From Paraphoma chrysanthemicola (Eukaryota > Ascomycota > Dothideomycetes > Pleosporales > Phaeosphaeriaceae), in NCBI GenBank assembly GCA_020744225.1, contig JAGMWG010000009.1, forward strand, positions 868,001-932,000: a stretch of 64,000 nt of DNA, written 5' to 3'. Under the pieces are notes generated by a model. The model was given only the letters and a program-made list of their open reading frames with translations, ran no database searches and was not told the DNA's origin. This document shows, piece after piece, positions 32,882 through 43,467 of this stretch (position 1 is its first letter; each line of letters opens with the position of its first letter). Both the position numbers and the translations under genes were made by a program.

Positions 32882-35458
32882 TCAATCTCCTCCCTCCACA
32901 TCGGTCTCTTTTGCCCCATCACCTTCTTCCGTTTGGATCTCCGCGCCATCAACAGCCTCCATATACCCTTCCACCCCATCAACACCTTCCACCTCGTCCT
33001 CCTTCTCCTCCATCCACTTCCCATCCCCCTCCGTATCGACCACAAACGGGATCGACATCTTCCTCTTCCCGCTGACCGGCGAGACCGCGTCTTCCTTGGA
33101 ACTCACCTTTTTGGCAACTTTCTTGGGTCTTGGAGACTCATCATTGTCGCTTGGGGAGCCGGTGAAGGGGGGTTTGCGCTTCTGGGCGGGCGGGCCAGGA
33201 GGGTGGGTAGAGTCTGGTGCAGTGGTGGTGGCAGTGGGAAGGGGTGCGATGGGTGATGAGGGACCTGGGGAGTGTGGTGTAGGAACGAAGTCTTCTAAGT
33301 TTTCGATGGCGTTCTTCTGCGCATTTTCGATCGAAGTAGTTGTGCCCTTTGCCTTTTCCTCCAATTTCTTTCTCTCTACCGATGACGCCTCCAGCTGAAT
33401 TTCAGCTACCTGATCCTTTTTCTTCATGACTCCAAGTGCTTTGACAATCGTCGTCCCCTGTTCGACAACCACAGTCGCATTCGTCGGCTTAAGTTTATCT
33501 GTCTGCACAACCTTGACGATCTCTTCGACATGCGTGCTCAGCGCTTCATCGAAGTTCCAGCCTTCGCGCTGTTCGGGTAATTCAAGTGCTGGTGCAGCTG
33601 GAAGGTCGTACTCTGCTTCCTCGTCGCTGTCTTCGATGATGTCGACAGACTTGTATTGCTTGCGGCTTTTCTTGCTAGAAGCTTCCGCTTCTTCATCGAT
33701 AACAGCAGCTTTGCGCTTAGTTGACTTGGGTTTTGCTTCGGGTCTGGGTTTTGTAGCCTTTGGCGTGGCTGTAGTCTTTTGTGTAGGTGTCTTGGAAATT
33801 GTACCCGTGGACTCTTCGGCCACTAACTTCAGGATCTCCTCGATATTGAATGAATCCTCGATTGATTCGTGTCCTTGTGATGCGGTGGCTTCCGCTCCAA
33901 CGGTCTCCTTTGCCTCAGTGTCGGCTGCTTTCTTCATCTGCTTCAGAAGCTTTCGCTCCTCAGTGGTGAGTTTGCGGGTAGCAGGCTTTATCCTCGACTT
34001 CATCTGAGTCTTGGATTCGCCCTCTTCAGTATCCTCGTCACTGTCCGCAAGAATTGCTCTCTGAGCTGCCGCCTTCTTAGTAGCCTTTGGAGGTGTCTCA
34101 AGCATTTTGGTGTTCTTCGTCTTCGTCTTCGGCTCCTTCGATTCCTGTACGCCTGCGTGAGCCTCGTCAGTGTTGGATTGTCCGGGGTTCGCATCGCGCG
34201 TAGTCATCTTAAACCGGTCCGTGTTGGCCATTTTGCTCCTTTTAAGTTTCTGCTGCTGTAGTTGGCCAGCTGGATCCGCTGTAGCTTCTCCCTCCTCGAT
34301 CTTCGTCTCGTCGTTCGTTACTTTCGCCTTCTCCAGATTAGACTTTTTCTCCGCCCAAGTCTGCTTCGCATTCTCACTCGTCCGATCCCGCATCCTCATC
34401 TCCGGCTTGACACGACTCTTATGCCATGCCTGCAACAACACTCTCAATTCACGCTCAACCCTGCCATCACTAGGCTTATACTCATGCGCCAGTCTAGTGC
34501 ACGTATTCGGCGACGGTGTGAAAGGATCTCGTCCACCCCAATGATGCGGCTTCGTATAGTACTCGCGTCCCATAGGATCCAAGACTGCTCGTCGCGCAAT
34601 GTTTTTCTGATCTTCATTGTAATCATCAACGATACGCTCTGCCAATTTCTTAATCCGCCACTTTGGTTCCACGGGACAACATCCTTGTTCTTCCTTCGTT
34701 ATTTCTTCGTCCCTTTCTTGCGCTTTTCGTTTCGCTGCTACGGCTCTCTCATGATCTTCGCGCTCCCATCTGGAATTGTCGAAGCGGTCAAATTTTTCGG
34801 CAATTTGGAAGCGCCAGCTTCCCTGGCGGTTTTCGGGGTCGGTTGCGTCCCACCAGACGCCCATACGGACGTGATTGTCGCTACATAGCGAAATGTCTGT
34901 TTTGCGACGCTCGTTATGACGATGGCGGTCGCATTTGCGAGAGTACGTGCACTGGGTGCAGGTAGAGTCGATATCGGAGACGGGATGTGGAACGCCTGCG
35001 ATGTTTCTTACGCTGGAGCCGAGAGGTCGGTAGTACACTGGATCCTTCGAGTAATTGTTATGGCCATTGATATCTACTGGCACCTTCAAGCGCGTGGACT
35101 GTTCCCTCAGCCGCCGTTCGGTCTCTTCGGCACTTTCGCCGTGCTTGCTCAGGGTTGCTAGTATGTTTTGCACTTTGGCTAGCTGTTCTGCTGTCAACTT
35201 CGCTTCCGAAGCCTTGACGTCTTGCTCATCAGCTGGCTTTGGATCGGTCCCTCCATTTCCTTTCCTTGCTTCGGTGATGAGTCCCCTCAAAAACGACGCT
35301 TGACCAGGTGAATGGATTGACTTGGCTGCATCTTCATGATCTTCAGATGAAGAGGACGCAGCAGGGTAGGACACATTTTGCAACCCAGTCAATTGGAATT
35401 TCTTACCCACAGTGGCCCTGGTCCTCGTCTTACGTTTTTGGAAAGGGTCGGCTGGCAT
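32882..35458 (-). CDS. Unrecognised large charged protein, probably nuclear
   Basis: A single open frame of 858 residues starts at an ATG followed by PADPFQKRKTRTRA. I do not recognise a family. Residues about 120-330 look like the only compact part. They include CTQCTYSRKCDRHRH followed by a further Cys, which could bind zinc; the sequence GVWWDATDPENRQGSWRFQ; and HHWGGRDPFTPSPNTC. From about 360 onward it is low complexity, rich in K, E, A and T, with several basic clusters (PPKATKKAAAQR, PKSTKRKAAV) alternating with acidic ones (DSDEDTEEGES, EDSDEEAEYD). The C-terminus is acidic and Gly-rich. This pattern suits a chromatin or nucleolar protein. It lacks introns, unlike most neighbours. The conserved core could be a lineage-specific zinc-binding module. 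Confidence 0.8.
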   Translation of the reverse strand: MPADPFQKRKTRTRATVGKKFQLTGLQNVSYPAASSSSEDHEDAAKSIHSPGQASFLRGLITEARKGNGGTDPKPADEQDVKASEAKLTAEQLAKVQNILATLSKHGESAEETERRLREQSTRLKVPVDINGHNNYSKDPVYYRPLGSSVRNIAGVPHPVSDIDSTCTQCTYSRKCDRHRHNERRKTDISLCSDNHVRMGVWWDATDPENRQGSWRFQIAEKFDRFDNSRWEREDHERAVAAKRKAQERDEEITKEEQGCCPVEPKWRIKKLAERIVDDYNEDQKNIARRAVLDPMGREYYTKPHHWGGRDPFTPSPNTCTRLAHEYKPSDGRVERELRVLLQAWHKSRVKPEMRMRDRTSENAKQTWAEKKSNLEKAKVTNDETKIEEGEATADPAGQLQQQKLKRSKMANTDRFKMTTRDANPGQSNTDEAHAGVQESKEPKTKTKNTKMLETPPKATKKAAAQRAILADSDEDTEEGESKTQMKSRIKPATRKLTTEERKLLKQMKKAADTEAKETVGAEATASQGHESIEDSFNIEEILKLVAEESTGTISKTPTQKTTATPKATKPRPEAKPKSTKRKAAVIDEEAEASSKKSRKQYKSVDIIEDSDEEAEYDLPAAPALELPEQREGWNFDEALSTHVEEIVKVVQTDKLKPTNATVVVEQGTTIVKALGVMKKKDQVAEIQLEASSVERKKLEEKAKGTTTSIENAQKNAIENLEDFVPTPHSPGPSSPIAPLPTATTTAPDSTHPPGPPAQKRKPPFTGSPSDNDESPRPKKVAKKVSSKEDAVSPVSGKRKMSIPFVVDTEGDGKWMEEKEDEVEGVDGVEGYMEAVDGAEIQTEEGDGAKETDVEGGD

Positions 35459-36201
35459 GTTGACACCTTGCGTACTATGTATTGATTTTTGCTCGATTTA
35501 GATTGATAAAGGAATTGCAAAGTATTGGCGGTGATGATCTTGTGATAGTATATCACCTTTTCAACTGAGATTCCCTTGGGTGGCATGCACAGTTGATACA
35601 ATCACGCTCCGACAGTCTCAAAGATCGGTTTGCGATCCACAATGCCGTTGTTACCTTGAGACAGTGAGACTGAATCGACCAGGTCTTACATTCTTGAAGG
35701 GAGTCGAGTGTGCCAGATAATGCCATTGTGCAGCTCGCGTATTCCTGCTCACACAAAGACTGCACTCGTGTCTGCTTGATTTGCAATTGCCCTACTCCAT
35801 TTTGACCGTGGGAGTGCTGTCCTTTGTGGCACTTCCTGTCAAGCTGGAAATACATATCACAATGACAGTGAGCACGGTTAATTGATTAGCCACTGCGCTA
35901 CGAGAATATTTGGTCAGTGTTGTGAATGCTCATAATTAACACATGTAATACATCATATGCCCGCCGTCTGGCAACGCCAGTCGTGGCATCTAAAAGCCCC
36001 AAACACCGCCTCTCAACGCCAAGCCAGTCTAGAAAGTGTTAAATCGTGTAGTGAAATGCTTGCTATGCAAAAGATACAGTGGTGCAGAAGTGAAGACCAG
36101 TACCGTCTCTGCGAGAAAGCCCACACTGAAATCAATTCAGTGTGGTCAAGAAAGTAACGAAAGTTCACTTTTACGTGAGAGAATGTTGCGTCAATCATAT
36201 C
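35459..36201. other. Intergenic region upstream of the unrecognised nuclear protein
   Basis: It should contain the promoter of the minus-strand gene to its left and the 3' untranslated region of the GDP-mannose transporter to its right. Short frames only. The direct motif TCAGTGTGG appears near imperfect repeats around 36120-36150 but nothing firm can be said. Confidence 0.5.
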
Positions 36202-37498
36202 CTAAGCCTTCAGAGAATCCTGCATGCTGCGGCTGCTTGCACTAAGTGGAATGTTCGTGGTCGGCAACACTGTCTTTGGCTTGCTGTTCTGGCGGACCTT
36301 GGCAAGTGCATAGACAATGCCACTGATGAAGCCAACGAAGATAGCTGACACACTGCCGAAAGTGACCGGGGCGTCGAAGAAGACCAGACCGCTGAGTGCG
36401 ATTGGGAGCTTGTTCAAAGCTCCAACCATGGAGTATGTGGTGGAGGAGGTAACACGGACAGCCCAAGCGGAAGTGTATGAGATGAAGACGGAAGAAAGAC
36501 CGGTGATAATCATGACGGTGATGACGGTATTGCGCTGCTCGGCGGGGAAATTCTTCGCAACATTGGGTCCGGACCAGTCCTCGAATAGGACAGACGCAAT
36601 GAGGAGGACGGGAATGGTGAGAAGGTTGTTGTAGTACATAGCTGGTAGATATTAGCATGTTTCGGATTATGGATGACTGGGCTACTAACTGTCAAAGTCC
36701 TTGAAGTTGGTCAGCTTGATGCGCTTCCTCATAGCCAGAACGTAGGTGGCAGTGCAGAGGCAGTTGAACATCATCCAGAGATAGCCAGCGTGCAGGGTTG
36801 ACATGGCAGTTGCGGCTTCGTCGGAGGCCTTGCCAATGCTCGATAAAGCGTGTTGGATATCGGCCCAAGCCGCAATAATAGAGCTCAACACCATCAGGCC
36901 AAAGGAGAAAAGTGCCATAGGAGTGACGGAACCGCCAAACCAGAGTACCTCTCCATATGCGATCAGGATGATGGTCAAGTTCTTGAAGATGGTGTAGACG
37001 GGAATCGAGAGGAACTTGAGCGCCCAAGTGCTCGTGTAGATCATGCCGATGAGGAGGAGCGAGATGGGGAACCCTATAAATATTAGCTCAATACACTTCT
37101 TGGAAAGGCGGGTTGCGCCTACATTTCTTCGCCTCGTCCGTGTTGAAGTCCCGGTATGTAATGATTCCAGCGCCTTTGCATATCGAGATGGCTGCAACGC
37201 AGACAACGGACTATAGATGGTCAGCGCTGGCTTCAACAAGGTCGAGGTTTTGGCATACCTGCACGCAGAGCAAGAAGAAAGGCAGATTGAAGTTGACCCC
37301 AGACAGAACGTATTTGTTCGTGACTGTCATCAAGATGGAGGACCCGCAGTATGCGAAGATGGCAGCGACCGGGTTCTCCGTGATTGAGAGCGAAGCATGC
37401 TTCTGCGAAGCGGCGCGCATGACGGGCGAGGGCGCGCGCGAACTCCTCGTGGAGCCCATGTCGATCCTGTAGTCGTCGCTCTTCTTATCGTCGGTCAT
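36202..37498 (-). CDS. VRG4: Golgi GDP-mannose transporter
   Basis: The protein exchanges GDP-mannose for GMP across the Golgi membrane and so supplies mannosylation of proteins and sphingolipids. Exons 37498-37259, 37210-37123, 37073-36690 and 36641-36202 give 383 residues, the usual size. About ten hydrophobic spans of the drug/metabolite transporter fold are visible. Blocks typical of Vrg4 are KKWFPISLLLIGMIY, restored by the second splice, and FKNLTIILIAYGEVLWFGG. The nucleotide-sugar motif GALNK lies at 311-315. The N-terminal 50 residues are a cytosolic Ser-rich tail. The start is the first ATG, before TDDKKSDDYRID. The gene is divergent from PLP1 with 550 bp between starts. Confidence 0.95.
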
Positions 37499-38048
37499 TT
37501 TGAGGAAGTGGATGTGGATGCGCGAGAGCTATGCGATCGAGGTGCACCGGAAGCGAATGGACAGCCCAGTGAGGACAAGTATGCTGAAACAGCGTGGTAG
37601 AGAGTGCTCGGCGGGTGAAGGAACAGAATAGGGAACAAAGGCAGGAGAAGAGGGCTGCACGAAAGAGAGGCGCAAGGACGCGAATGGGTGGGTCTCAACC
37701 GCTGCGTCTCCCCTGGCTTGGTGGGTGTTGTCTACAAGCGCAATTTCACGCGGCGAATGAGCCGCTAAGCCCCTTTCAACGGCCGTCACCTTTCGTCAGC
37801 CACGACCCTGCATACGGATACGATCGCTGTCTATTTTTTGCTCCAGAGAGTTCGCCGCATCGTGTAGCTGAAGCCACCGACCAGCTTGACAGGCTTCTGA
37901 CGCACTTCTAGCCGGTGCTTACGCCCCAAGTGAATGTTGTCGCGCTTGAACACAGGTACACGTGACTACACTAGGTGTCGCTTAAAGTACTTTTCAGACC
38001 TTACACCCCCTTTACCAATTCAGCCCGCCATCGTGCAACAGTCCCGAC
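37499..38048. other. Divergent promoter region between VRG4 and PLP1
   Basis: This 550 bp separates two start codons pointing apart and must hold both promoters. No TATA box is obvious. Open frames on both strands here have no domain. Confidence 0.6.
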
Positions 38049-38727
38049 ATGGCTGCGTTAGACCCAAAAGTTGCGTCGGTCATTGATCGTGCGACCAGGG
38101 ATGACGACTCAGACGAAGATGCACTCATTGCCTCTCTTGAGGACGATTCGGAACTCGATGCCTTCCGAGAACAGCGCCTGCAGCAACTGCATGCCGAGTT
38201 CGACAAGGCGCGGCGACTAAAAGCCAATGAGCATGGCACTTACACCGAAATCAAGGACGAGAAGGCCCTTATGGACATCACAACAAGCACAAAGCTCTGT
38301 GTGGTGCATTTCTTCAAGCCCGACTTCAACCGTTGTCGCATCATGGACTCTCATCTCGAGGTAGGTAAACCAAAATCTGGCAGAACTTAGTCTAACTTCA
38401 CCATAGTCTCTCGCAGCATCACATTATGAAGCGCGCATCCTGAAGATCAATGTCGACAACTGTCCCTTTTTGGTCACTAAACTTGGAATCCAAGTTCTAC
38501 CATGCGTGCTGGCTTTCATCGACGGAGTCGGTGTTGATCGTATCGTCGGTTTCGAAGGTCTAGGAAGGTCCCCAGACAATTTCGCAACCCGTGATCTTGA
38601 AGCCAGACTTATTATGGCGGAGGTTTTCGCCAGAAACAAGGTCACTGAAGAAGACGAGCGGCGAAGATTACAAAAGAGCAAAGCCAGTCGTCAGAATGAC
38701 GAAGAAGAAGAGGATTGGGAGGATTGA
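38049..38727 (+). CDS. PLP1: Phosducin-like thioredoxin-fold protein (Plp1/TXNDC9 type)
   Basis: Plp1 proteins work with the CCT chaperonin in folding tubulin and related clients in the cytosol. Exons 38049-38360 and 38407-38727 give 210 residues. An acidic helical N-terminus (DEDALIASLEDDSELDAFR) precedes a thioredoxin fold with VVHFFKPDFNRCRIMD, ILKINVDNCPFLVTKLGIQ and LPCVLAFIDG. The usual CxxC redox pair is absent, as in the TXNDC9 family. The C-terminus ends in a run of E, W and D (EEEEDWED). The splice joins DSHLE to SLAASHYEARI. Distinction from other phosducin-like members rests on the short length and the position of the conserved blocks. Confidence 0.9.
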
Positions 38728-39337
38728 GCCGGTCAATTCGACTTGTGCGAGTTCTGCATGGGTTTCGCAGTTGTGAGGAGTATGGTAAAACATACGGTAG
38801 GGCTTTCGTCTTGGTATGAAAGCCGCTAGGGGACACGATGCTCTATGCGCATATCTCAGGTCAGCCAGGCCGGGCAGCGAGCGATGCACTTCACACTAGC
38901 ATCTACTGAGACTCATGCACGGAAAGGATCGTTTGCGTACATTTAGTCTGCAGCGGTATGCTCGCATTCGTGGCGCCATGCCAAATATGACGGTAAAGAG
39001 CGCAGGTCAATGACTCTGGTGTAACAGCATTCGTGTTTGCTGATGCGTTAACAAAAATAAGCACCAAACAGAGTAGCGACGAATCAGCACACGTCCATGT
39101 TGCCAATGAGACTTCGTAGCCAGCGTATTGGCCGGGAATTGTTGCGCATTTAGGTGTGGAGAAGTTCGGGCATAATCCCAATGACGCCATTCGCCACGTG
39201 CTTGCCGAACTCAAATACTTTTTGGTGCTTGCCCAACATCTTACTTGAGCTTGAAACTCGCGCAACAGCACCTTGATAGACGATCCGACGCGTCAAAAAG
39301 ACAACCTACCGTAACACAATATCCAAAATTCGCAAAA
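38728..39337. other. Intergenic region between PLP1 and ADI1
   Basis: It should hold the PLP1 3' end and the ADI1 promoter. A minus-strand frame at 38903-39271 has no recognisable feature. Nothing else is seen. Confidence 0.55.
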
Positions 39338-40004
39338 ATGAGAGCATACTGGTTTGACAACCTTCCCGTGAGCACCACGCCCCACTTCTTCACCCGACCC
39401 TCACATGACTGACGCATGCACCAGGGCGACCAGCGCCAACCCCACGACTCTGGCCGGGAGGTGGATCCAGCGTATCTTGAAAAGCTTGGCGTTATCTACC
39501 GACGGATCAACAGCCAGTCTGAAGTCGACGAACTTGCCGCATCCAGGAACTACAAGAACCGTGATGAAATCACTGTCTCACCTGAGAAGATGGGAGACAT
39601 CTATGAAGAGAAGGTGAAGAGCTTCTTTCATGAGCATTTGCATGAGGATGAGGAGATTCGGTACATTCTTAACGGTGGTGGCTACTTTGATGTACGTAAT
39701 GACGGAGATGAATGGGTGAGGATCCAGCTGGAGAAGGGCGACTTGATTGTCCTGCCAAGTGGGATCTACCATCGGTTCACAACCGATGAGCAAAACGTAA
39801 GTTGAATCCCGAATCTCCAGGACGCTTGTTTCAAGGCTGTATAACCCAGACCACGGTGCTAATGTTTGCTTGTAGTACACACATGCCATGCGCTTGTTCA
39901 AGGATGAACCAAAGTGGACACCGCTGAACAGGGGCAATGAGACAGACGAGAACCAGTATCGGAAGGAGTATCTCAAGCTTCGCCAGGGTCTCGCGGCTCA
40001 ATAG
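39338..40004 (+). CDS. ADI1: Acireductone dioxygenase (methionine salvage)
   Basis: The enzyme oxidises acireductone to the keto acid precursor of methionine and formate in the methionine salvage pathway. It depends on Fe or Ni. Exons 39338-39367, 39425-39796 and 39876-40004 give 176 residues, normal for the family. The first exon encodes only MRAYWFDNLP, the typical ARD beginning. The cupin metal ligands are visible as EHLHEDEEIRY (His81, His83, Glu87) and His126 in SGIYHRF. All appear intact. A model lacking the short first exon would start wrongly inside exon 2, where no suitable ATG exists. Confidence 0.95.
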
Positions 40005-40326
40005 TTATGATATACGGCATTAGACCAGCTGTGCCTTGTGCAGCTGGGAAATCCATGCGACTAGGATCAAAAATGTAAGCATCCGTTTGTCGAAAACAAC
40101 ACACTCCTGTTCTCGTCTTACCTGCACGCACCCTTGCCTTGACCCAGTCACAATCAGTATCAAACCTCTACCAAGTACGTATCCGTCCGACGTGACACAT
40201 TCCCAGTCTTCCATAGTGAGCACGCGCACCCGGATGTGCGAGTCCTCGGCTTGCCCCCAGCAATCCTTTGACAAATGCCTCGAGTCAAATGTTCCTTCAT
40301 TTGCTCATCAACCCTCCACGCTCAAC
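40005..40326. other. Short spacer between ADI1 and the 271-residue gene
   Basis: It contains the ADI1 3' end. The frame of the next gene is open through nearly the whole spacer, with a second in-frame ATG at 40234, so part of it may be coding. Confidence 0.5.
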
Positions 40327-41142
40327 ATGCCCATCGTCTTCATCCGCAGTATCCGCTCTTCCGCCTACCCCTTCCCAACCACGCATCACCATTCAAACAA
40401 TCATATGCCAATCCCACTTCTTCCCAGAATGTGGTCTCCAGACCCATTTCACCGCTCAAAGGATTCCTCCTTCCCCATCACTAAGAAGGGCGATGTGAAC
40501 CCTTATACGAACTACTACACCGACTCCCATGACTACTTCCCCAAACATCGCCGCCGTCGCGATCCGTTCCACCAATCACCTTTCTACGTCGAAGGATCGG
40601 ACTTCAGCGACGTCGAGTTTGACGACACATATTCGCTCGACACGGATACTACTCTCGACAATCGCCTGCAATCAGCTTACTTGCCGCGTCGACACACCAC
40701 ATCGCCATTGGCAATCAACTTCAAACGCGTGCAAATCCGCATGCTCAAACGTGTAGCCGAACACGTGCACGAGGACGAAGTGCTCATACTCTCTCCCGAT
40801 CTGACGCGTCTACGGATTCAAGTCAGAAGTGCTCACTCGAGTGAATCTATGCGAGCTGCGGTGGCGGGGGACATGCGTCTCCGTGATGTGGTAAAGCAAG
40901 TACTTTCTAACGCTCACGGAGGAGAAGTGCTTGTGCAGGTCAAAGTACGCGGAGAATGGGTTGATATCAGCGGGTCGCACATGATCAGCGAGATAGTCGA
41001 GCATGGTCGAGGTGTGCTGAACAGTCGGCAGGAGGTAGAAGTAAGGGTCAGTGTTGGGACTGGTAGGGAGAAGAAGCCACGCACTGATGTAAGGGGTTGG
41101 GAACATGAGATTGGACGGATGGAGCGGATGAGGGTATACTGA
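40327..41142 (+). CDS. Unrecognised protein with a conserved-looking C-terminal half
   Basis: From the ATG at 40327 the product is 271 residues; the ATG at 40234 would add 31. I do not recognise a family. The first 110 residues are low complexity, rich in H, P, R and D, with paired motifs DPFHRS and DPFHQS. From about 130 to 255 the composition becomes that of a folded domain: INFKRVQIRMLKRVAEHV, DEVLILSPDLTRLRIQVR, GEVLVQVKVRGEWVDISG, VEVRVSVGTG. The alternation of short strands and helices suggests a small alpha/beta fold. There is no signal peptide or membrane span. It is a real gene judging from the length and the clear change of composition, but no function can be given. Confidence 0.7.
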   Translation: MPIVFIRSIRSSAYPFPTTHHHSNNHMPIPLLPRMWSPDPFHRSKDSSFPITKKGDVNPYTNYYTDSHDYFPKHRRRRDPFHQSPFYVEGSDFSDVEFDDTYSLDTDTTLDNRLQSAYLPRRHTTSPLAINFKRVQIRMLKRVAEHVHEDEVLILSPDLTRLRIQVRSAHSSESMRAAVAGDMRLRDVVKQVLSNAHGGEVLVQVKVRGEWVDISGSHMISEIVEHGRGVLNSRQEVEVRVSVGTGREKKPRTDVRGWEHEIGRMERMRVY

Positions 41143-41501
41143 ACAAGACAAAAGATTAGCAGAAAAAAGCCTGCTTGGTTGGCGGTTTCACAAAACCTGT
41201 TGCTACATACTTTGAAGAGAGAAGCCCCAATAAACCATAGAAAACCCAGCAACACCTGCCCCCTTCACGCGCCTGACACGTTAAAATAAAAAGTAAAAAC
41301 ACCGTATCCTGACATTCCACAGCAGAAGGAACGTTATACCGTCAACAGAAGTGGAGTTTGTGTGTCGCAAAGCAAAGAAGGTGCCTATCCGTCAAGTTTC
41401 CGAGCTCGATTCGTCAGCCTGCGCGTCTTGGCGCGCTGAAGCTCGTGTCCATGGTTTTCTTTTGCTGCTTGCGCCTGTGCCTGCCGCGCGTTGCGATGCG
41501 C
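41143..41501. other. Spacer between converging genes
   Basis: It holds the 3' ends of the 271-residue gene and of the H2A.Z gene. The stretch around 41285-41305 is A-rich. No gene seen. Confidence 0.6.
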
Positions 41502-42080
41502 TTATGCCTCCACCGGCTTGCCCTTCTTCTTCTGTTCGACCTTCAACAACAGCGCGCGGTTGATGTGTGGTAGGACACCTCCGAATGCAATGGTTGCGCG
41601 AATGAGCGTGTCGAGTTCCTCGTCACCGCGGATAGCGAGCTGTAGATGGCGTGGCGTGATACGCTTGACCTTGAGATCCTTGGCAGCGTTGCCTGCCAGT
41701 TCGAGGACTTCGGCAGTCAAGTACTCGAGCACGGCAGTCAGGTAGATGGAAGCTTTGGCGCCGATGCGCGTCTTCTGGCGCGTAATCGTTCGGAGGTGAC
41801 GCTTTATGCGACCGCAAGGGAACTGTTGTAGAGAGACGATATCAGCGCGTCATTCTTGCGCCTGTTGTGGAAGGGCCGATGCGCGGGGCGGGGTGACGAT
41901 ATAGACGCGGCATTGACTCACCTGAAGACCGGCTTTGGCGGAGTGCGACTTGGTCGTCTTGGTGTGCGAGTCTCCCTTTCCACCTGTCTTGCCTCCAGTC
42001 TTTCCTGTGCTTCCTGTTAGCCTTCCAAGGCCCGATAGCGCGACTTGGAGTCAGCGCGTACCTTTGCCGCCTCCAACCAT
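41502..42080 (-). CDS. HTZ1: Histone variant H2A.Z
   Basis: H2A.Z replaces H2A in nucleosomes at promoters; SWR1 deposits it and INO80 is thought to remove it. Exons 42080-42062 (19 bp), 42004-41922 and 41822-41502 give 140 residues. The N-terminus is MVGGGKGKTGGKTGG, with lysines available for acetylation. The histone fold follows: KAGLQFPCGRIKRHLR, YLTAVLEYLTAEVLELAGN and ITPRHLQLAIRGDEELDTL. Features separating Z from canonical H2A are the FPCGRIKR block, LDTLIRATIAFGGVLPHIN, and the lack of an SQE phosphorylation tail; it ends KKKGKPVEA. The gene has introns and is alone, unlike replication-dependent H2A-H2B pairs. Confidence 0.96.
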
Positions 42081-43467
42081 TTTGGATGACTATTTGGGAT
42101 GAATATCGGTGTCGATGGTATCGATAAAGATGCGCGACCGGGATGCCGGAGTCTGGAGGCGAGTTCGATGTGGTGTCGTGGGCGGGAGGTGGGGTGCGAG
42201 TGGCTGGTAAAGTCTTGAGGCACTTGTTTTGGTAGCCTCGATTGAGCGCGTTACCTAAGCCTATTCTGCTGGCACGTGATGGACACAATGCGTGACAGAC
42301 ACCCGGGCGCACTGTCCGTGCATGAACGCCATGTCTGTGCTGCCGCTATGCGCAGGCGAAGGCCATAGCCTGAATCAAAGCCACCTCTGCTCGTGATTGC
42401 CTTCTAGTGGTGATACTGTTGGATGCGTTGAAGCGCTCTTACGATGTTGTGCTTGAACTCCAAGCTTGGCAGGGTTGGACAACATCCGAAAGCGAGGAAT
42501 GCAGCCTTGGTGGTATGACACGCCCGTTGTCTACAACTTTGTTAGCGTGTTTTTGATATGGAGTGGATTGAAGATGATATTGGATGAAATGAAATGAAAT
42601 GCAATGATGAGCAGATGGCGATTGGCGAAGTGCGTGCTCAGCGACAACGCACCTGACAGAAGCAGACCGGGCTTGCTAGAGCACATAAGGGAGCTTCCGG
42701 TATTAGAATACAGTTTGAGCTCAAGGAAACATATGAGTTTGCCTGGTTAAAACTTGTACGCTAGAGCTGTGCTGGAAAGCACAACGCTGACAACGAGTCG
42801 CTGAGGCATGACACCTCGAAACCACGGAGTAATGAGGAAATGAAACGTACAGGACAATACCTCGTGAGATTCCAAGTGCCATGGAGACAATCTGGGTTAC
42901 GTATTATGCCCTTTAAGTACTGTGGTACTGATGTGATTCTGAGGTTGACCACGTTGCCCAGCACTCATGTTCGATACTGCCATGCTTGGCGCCAGAGGAT
43001 TGTTGATAATGAGCTTCAAACTGAGACGATGCAGCACTGATCTCACAGTTGGCAAGGTAAACCTAATTTGCTACCGGAGTTTCTGAGCTGGTGGTACAAT
43101 GAAATTAGTGCACGTTGAGATTCCGTTGATGCTAGATCCAACTCCAGCAGCTTTAGCGCTAGCCGGCAGGCCTAGGCCCAAAACAGATAGACGCCAAGAC
43201 ACAGACAGTGACAGCTCCCCTGTTGACGACTGACGACACTCTAGCAGCCCGATATCGACTCGCCGAACCCTGCACTACTTCACTGGTCGCGTCTAGAGCT
43301 CGTCGCGCTGTCGCATCGTCACGCGCGTGACCGAGCGATCTTCGACATATCCGAGCTCTGAGGCCAACGTTGACACTTCCACCGCGCGCTTGCCGACCTC
43401 CGACGCCGCATGTTACTCCCCACTGACTATCGCCCACGCCGAGTTAGCACATCAGCAGAGGTCCGCC
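42081..43467. other. Divergent promoter region between H2A.Z and striatin
   Basis: This 1.39 kb separates two starts pointing apart. A short ATGAA-type microsatellite lies at about 42584-42602. The right end (43180-43460) is GC-rich and probably the striatin leader. No gene is supported. Confidence 0.6.
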
